Assembly: GCA_943372555.1 (NCBI GenBank)
Contig: CALRZB010000178.1
Span: 1-5,351, forward strand
Direction: 5' to 3'
Origin: JAIXWP01 sp943372555
Lineage (GTDB): Bacteria; Bacteroidota; Bacteroidia; Flavobacteriales_D; Sanyastnellaceae
Length of the DNA: 5,351 bases
Part shown: piece by piece, positions 4,966 through 5,351 of the stretch
Layout: each line of letters opens with the position of its first letter
How positions within the stretch are numbered: the first letter of the stretch is position 1
Program-made: the position numbers and the translations under genes
Notes under the pieces: model-generated
Told to the model about the DNA's origin: nothing
What the model saw: the letters and a program-made list of their open reading frames with translations, nothing else
Databases searched by the model: none

Positions 4966-5351
4966 CGGTTTCAGGTATGTCCCGGTGTGGCTGCCTTTTA
5001 CTTTTACTATTTGTTCTGGTGTGCCTTCGGCGATAATTTTGCCGCCGCCTTGGCCACCTTCTGGTCCTACATCTATGATGTGATCTGCTACTTTAATCAT
5101 GTCCATATTGTGCTCAATCACGAGTACAGTATTGCCACGATCTACTAGTCGATTCAATACATCAATCAACATTTGCACGTCTTGGAAATGAAGTCCTGTT
5201 GTAGGTTCATCCAAAATATAAATGGTATTTCCCGTGTCGCGTTTTGCCAATTCTGTAGAAAGTTTCACACGCTGTGCCTCGCCCCCACTCAATGTTGTAG
5301 AGTGTTGACCAAGGGTAATATATCCAAGTCCTACATCTTGCAATGTCTTGA
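4954..5351 (-). CDS. uvrA: UvrABC excision nuclease subunit A, C-terminal end (incomplete)
   Basis: The frame enters from the right edge and gives about 131 residues up to a TGA stop. UvrA is the damage-recognition ATPase of nucleotide excision repair, acting with UvrB and UvrC in the cytoplasm. The fragment holds the end of the second ABC ATPase: DVGLGYITLGQ, the ABC signature LSGGEAQRVKL, Walker B TIYILDEPTTGLHF, the H-loop region VLVIEHNMDMIKVADHIIDV, and the UvrA-specific GPEGGQGGG followed by IIAEGTPEQIV. This order and wording are specific to UvrA rather than to transporter ATPases. Walker A and the zinc modules lie outside the window. The C-terminus ends soon after GTYLKPELV with no long tail. 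An internal TTG at 5343 is not a start, since family sequence continues upstream (KTLQDVGLGY). No strong intrinsic terminator follows; only a repeat array does. Confidence 0.95.
   Translation of the reverse strand, partial: KTLQDVGLGYITLGQHSTTLSGGEAQRVKLSTELAKRDTGNTIYILDEPTTGLHFQDVQMLIDVLNRLVDRGNTVLVIEHNMDMIKVADHIIDVGPEGGQGGGKIIAEGTPEQIVKVKGSHTGTYLKPELV

Overview
The window most likely comes from a member of the Bacteroidota, probably order Flavobacteriales. The reasons are a ribosomal protein S1 of the characteristic Bacteroidota type, promoter-like boxes close to the TAnnTTTG -7 consensus of that phylum, no convincing Shine-Dalgarno sequence at any visible start codon, and a secreted protein of the modular kind common in gliding or Type IX-secreting Bacteroidota. 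The species cannot be told from this sequence alone.

Layout from left to right. Positions 1-856 (minus strand) hold the N-terminal 285 residues of a secreted, cysteine-containing, beta-rich protein that runs off the left edge; its last visible residues look like the beginning of a CotH-type domain. Positions 857-1201 contain no gene, but carry two different 7-bp tandem arrays, a likely promoter and a structured leader for the next gene. Positions 1202-3205 (plus) encode 30S ribosomal protein S1 (rpsA), with six S1 domains, an acidic N-terminal extension and a charged C-terminal tail, followed by a textbook intrinsic terminator. Positions 3282-4163 (plus) encode a bestrophin-family anion channel. 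Positions 4382-4777 (minus) encode a small three-helix membrane protein of the DUF2721 family, convergent with the bestrophin gene. Positions 4954-5351 (minus) are the C-terminal end of the excision nuclease ATPase UvrA, entering from the right edge.

The genes do not form one pathway: translation (rpsA), ion transport (bestrophin), DNA repair (uvrA), an uncharacterised membrane protein and a secreted protein lie side by side. rpsA is probably its own transcription unit, bounded by its own leader and terminator.

The most unusual content is between the genes. At least six short-period repeat arrays occur in about 5.3 kb, with periods of 7, 7, 8, 10, 8, 8 and 8 bp (the 10-bp one being an inverted pair). 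Two arrays of G4N4 octamers have the geometry of four-tetrad G-quadruplexes, and one of them touches the DUF2721 start codon. Two arrays of a stop-codon-rich octamer begin at, or overlap, the stop codons of the two minus-strand genes. The order 'G-quadruplex array, then stop-rich octamer array' occurs twice, on either side of the DUF2721 gene. No classical mobile element, CRISPR array, tRNA or rRNA is visible.
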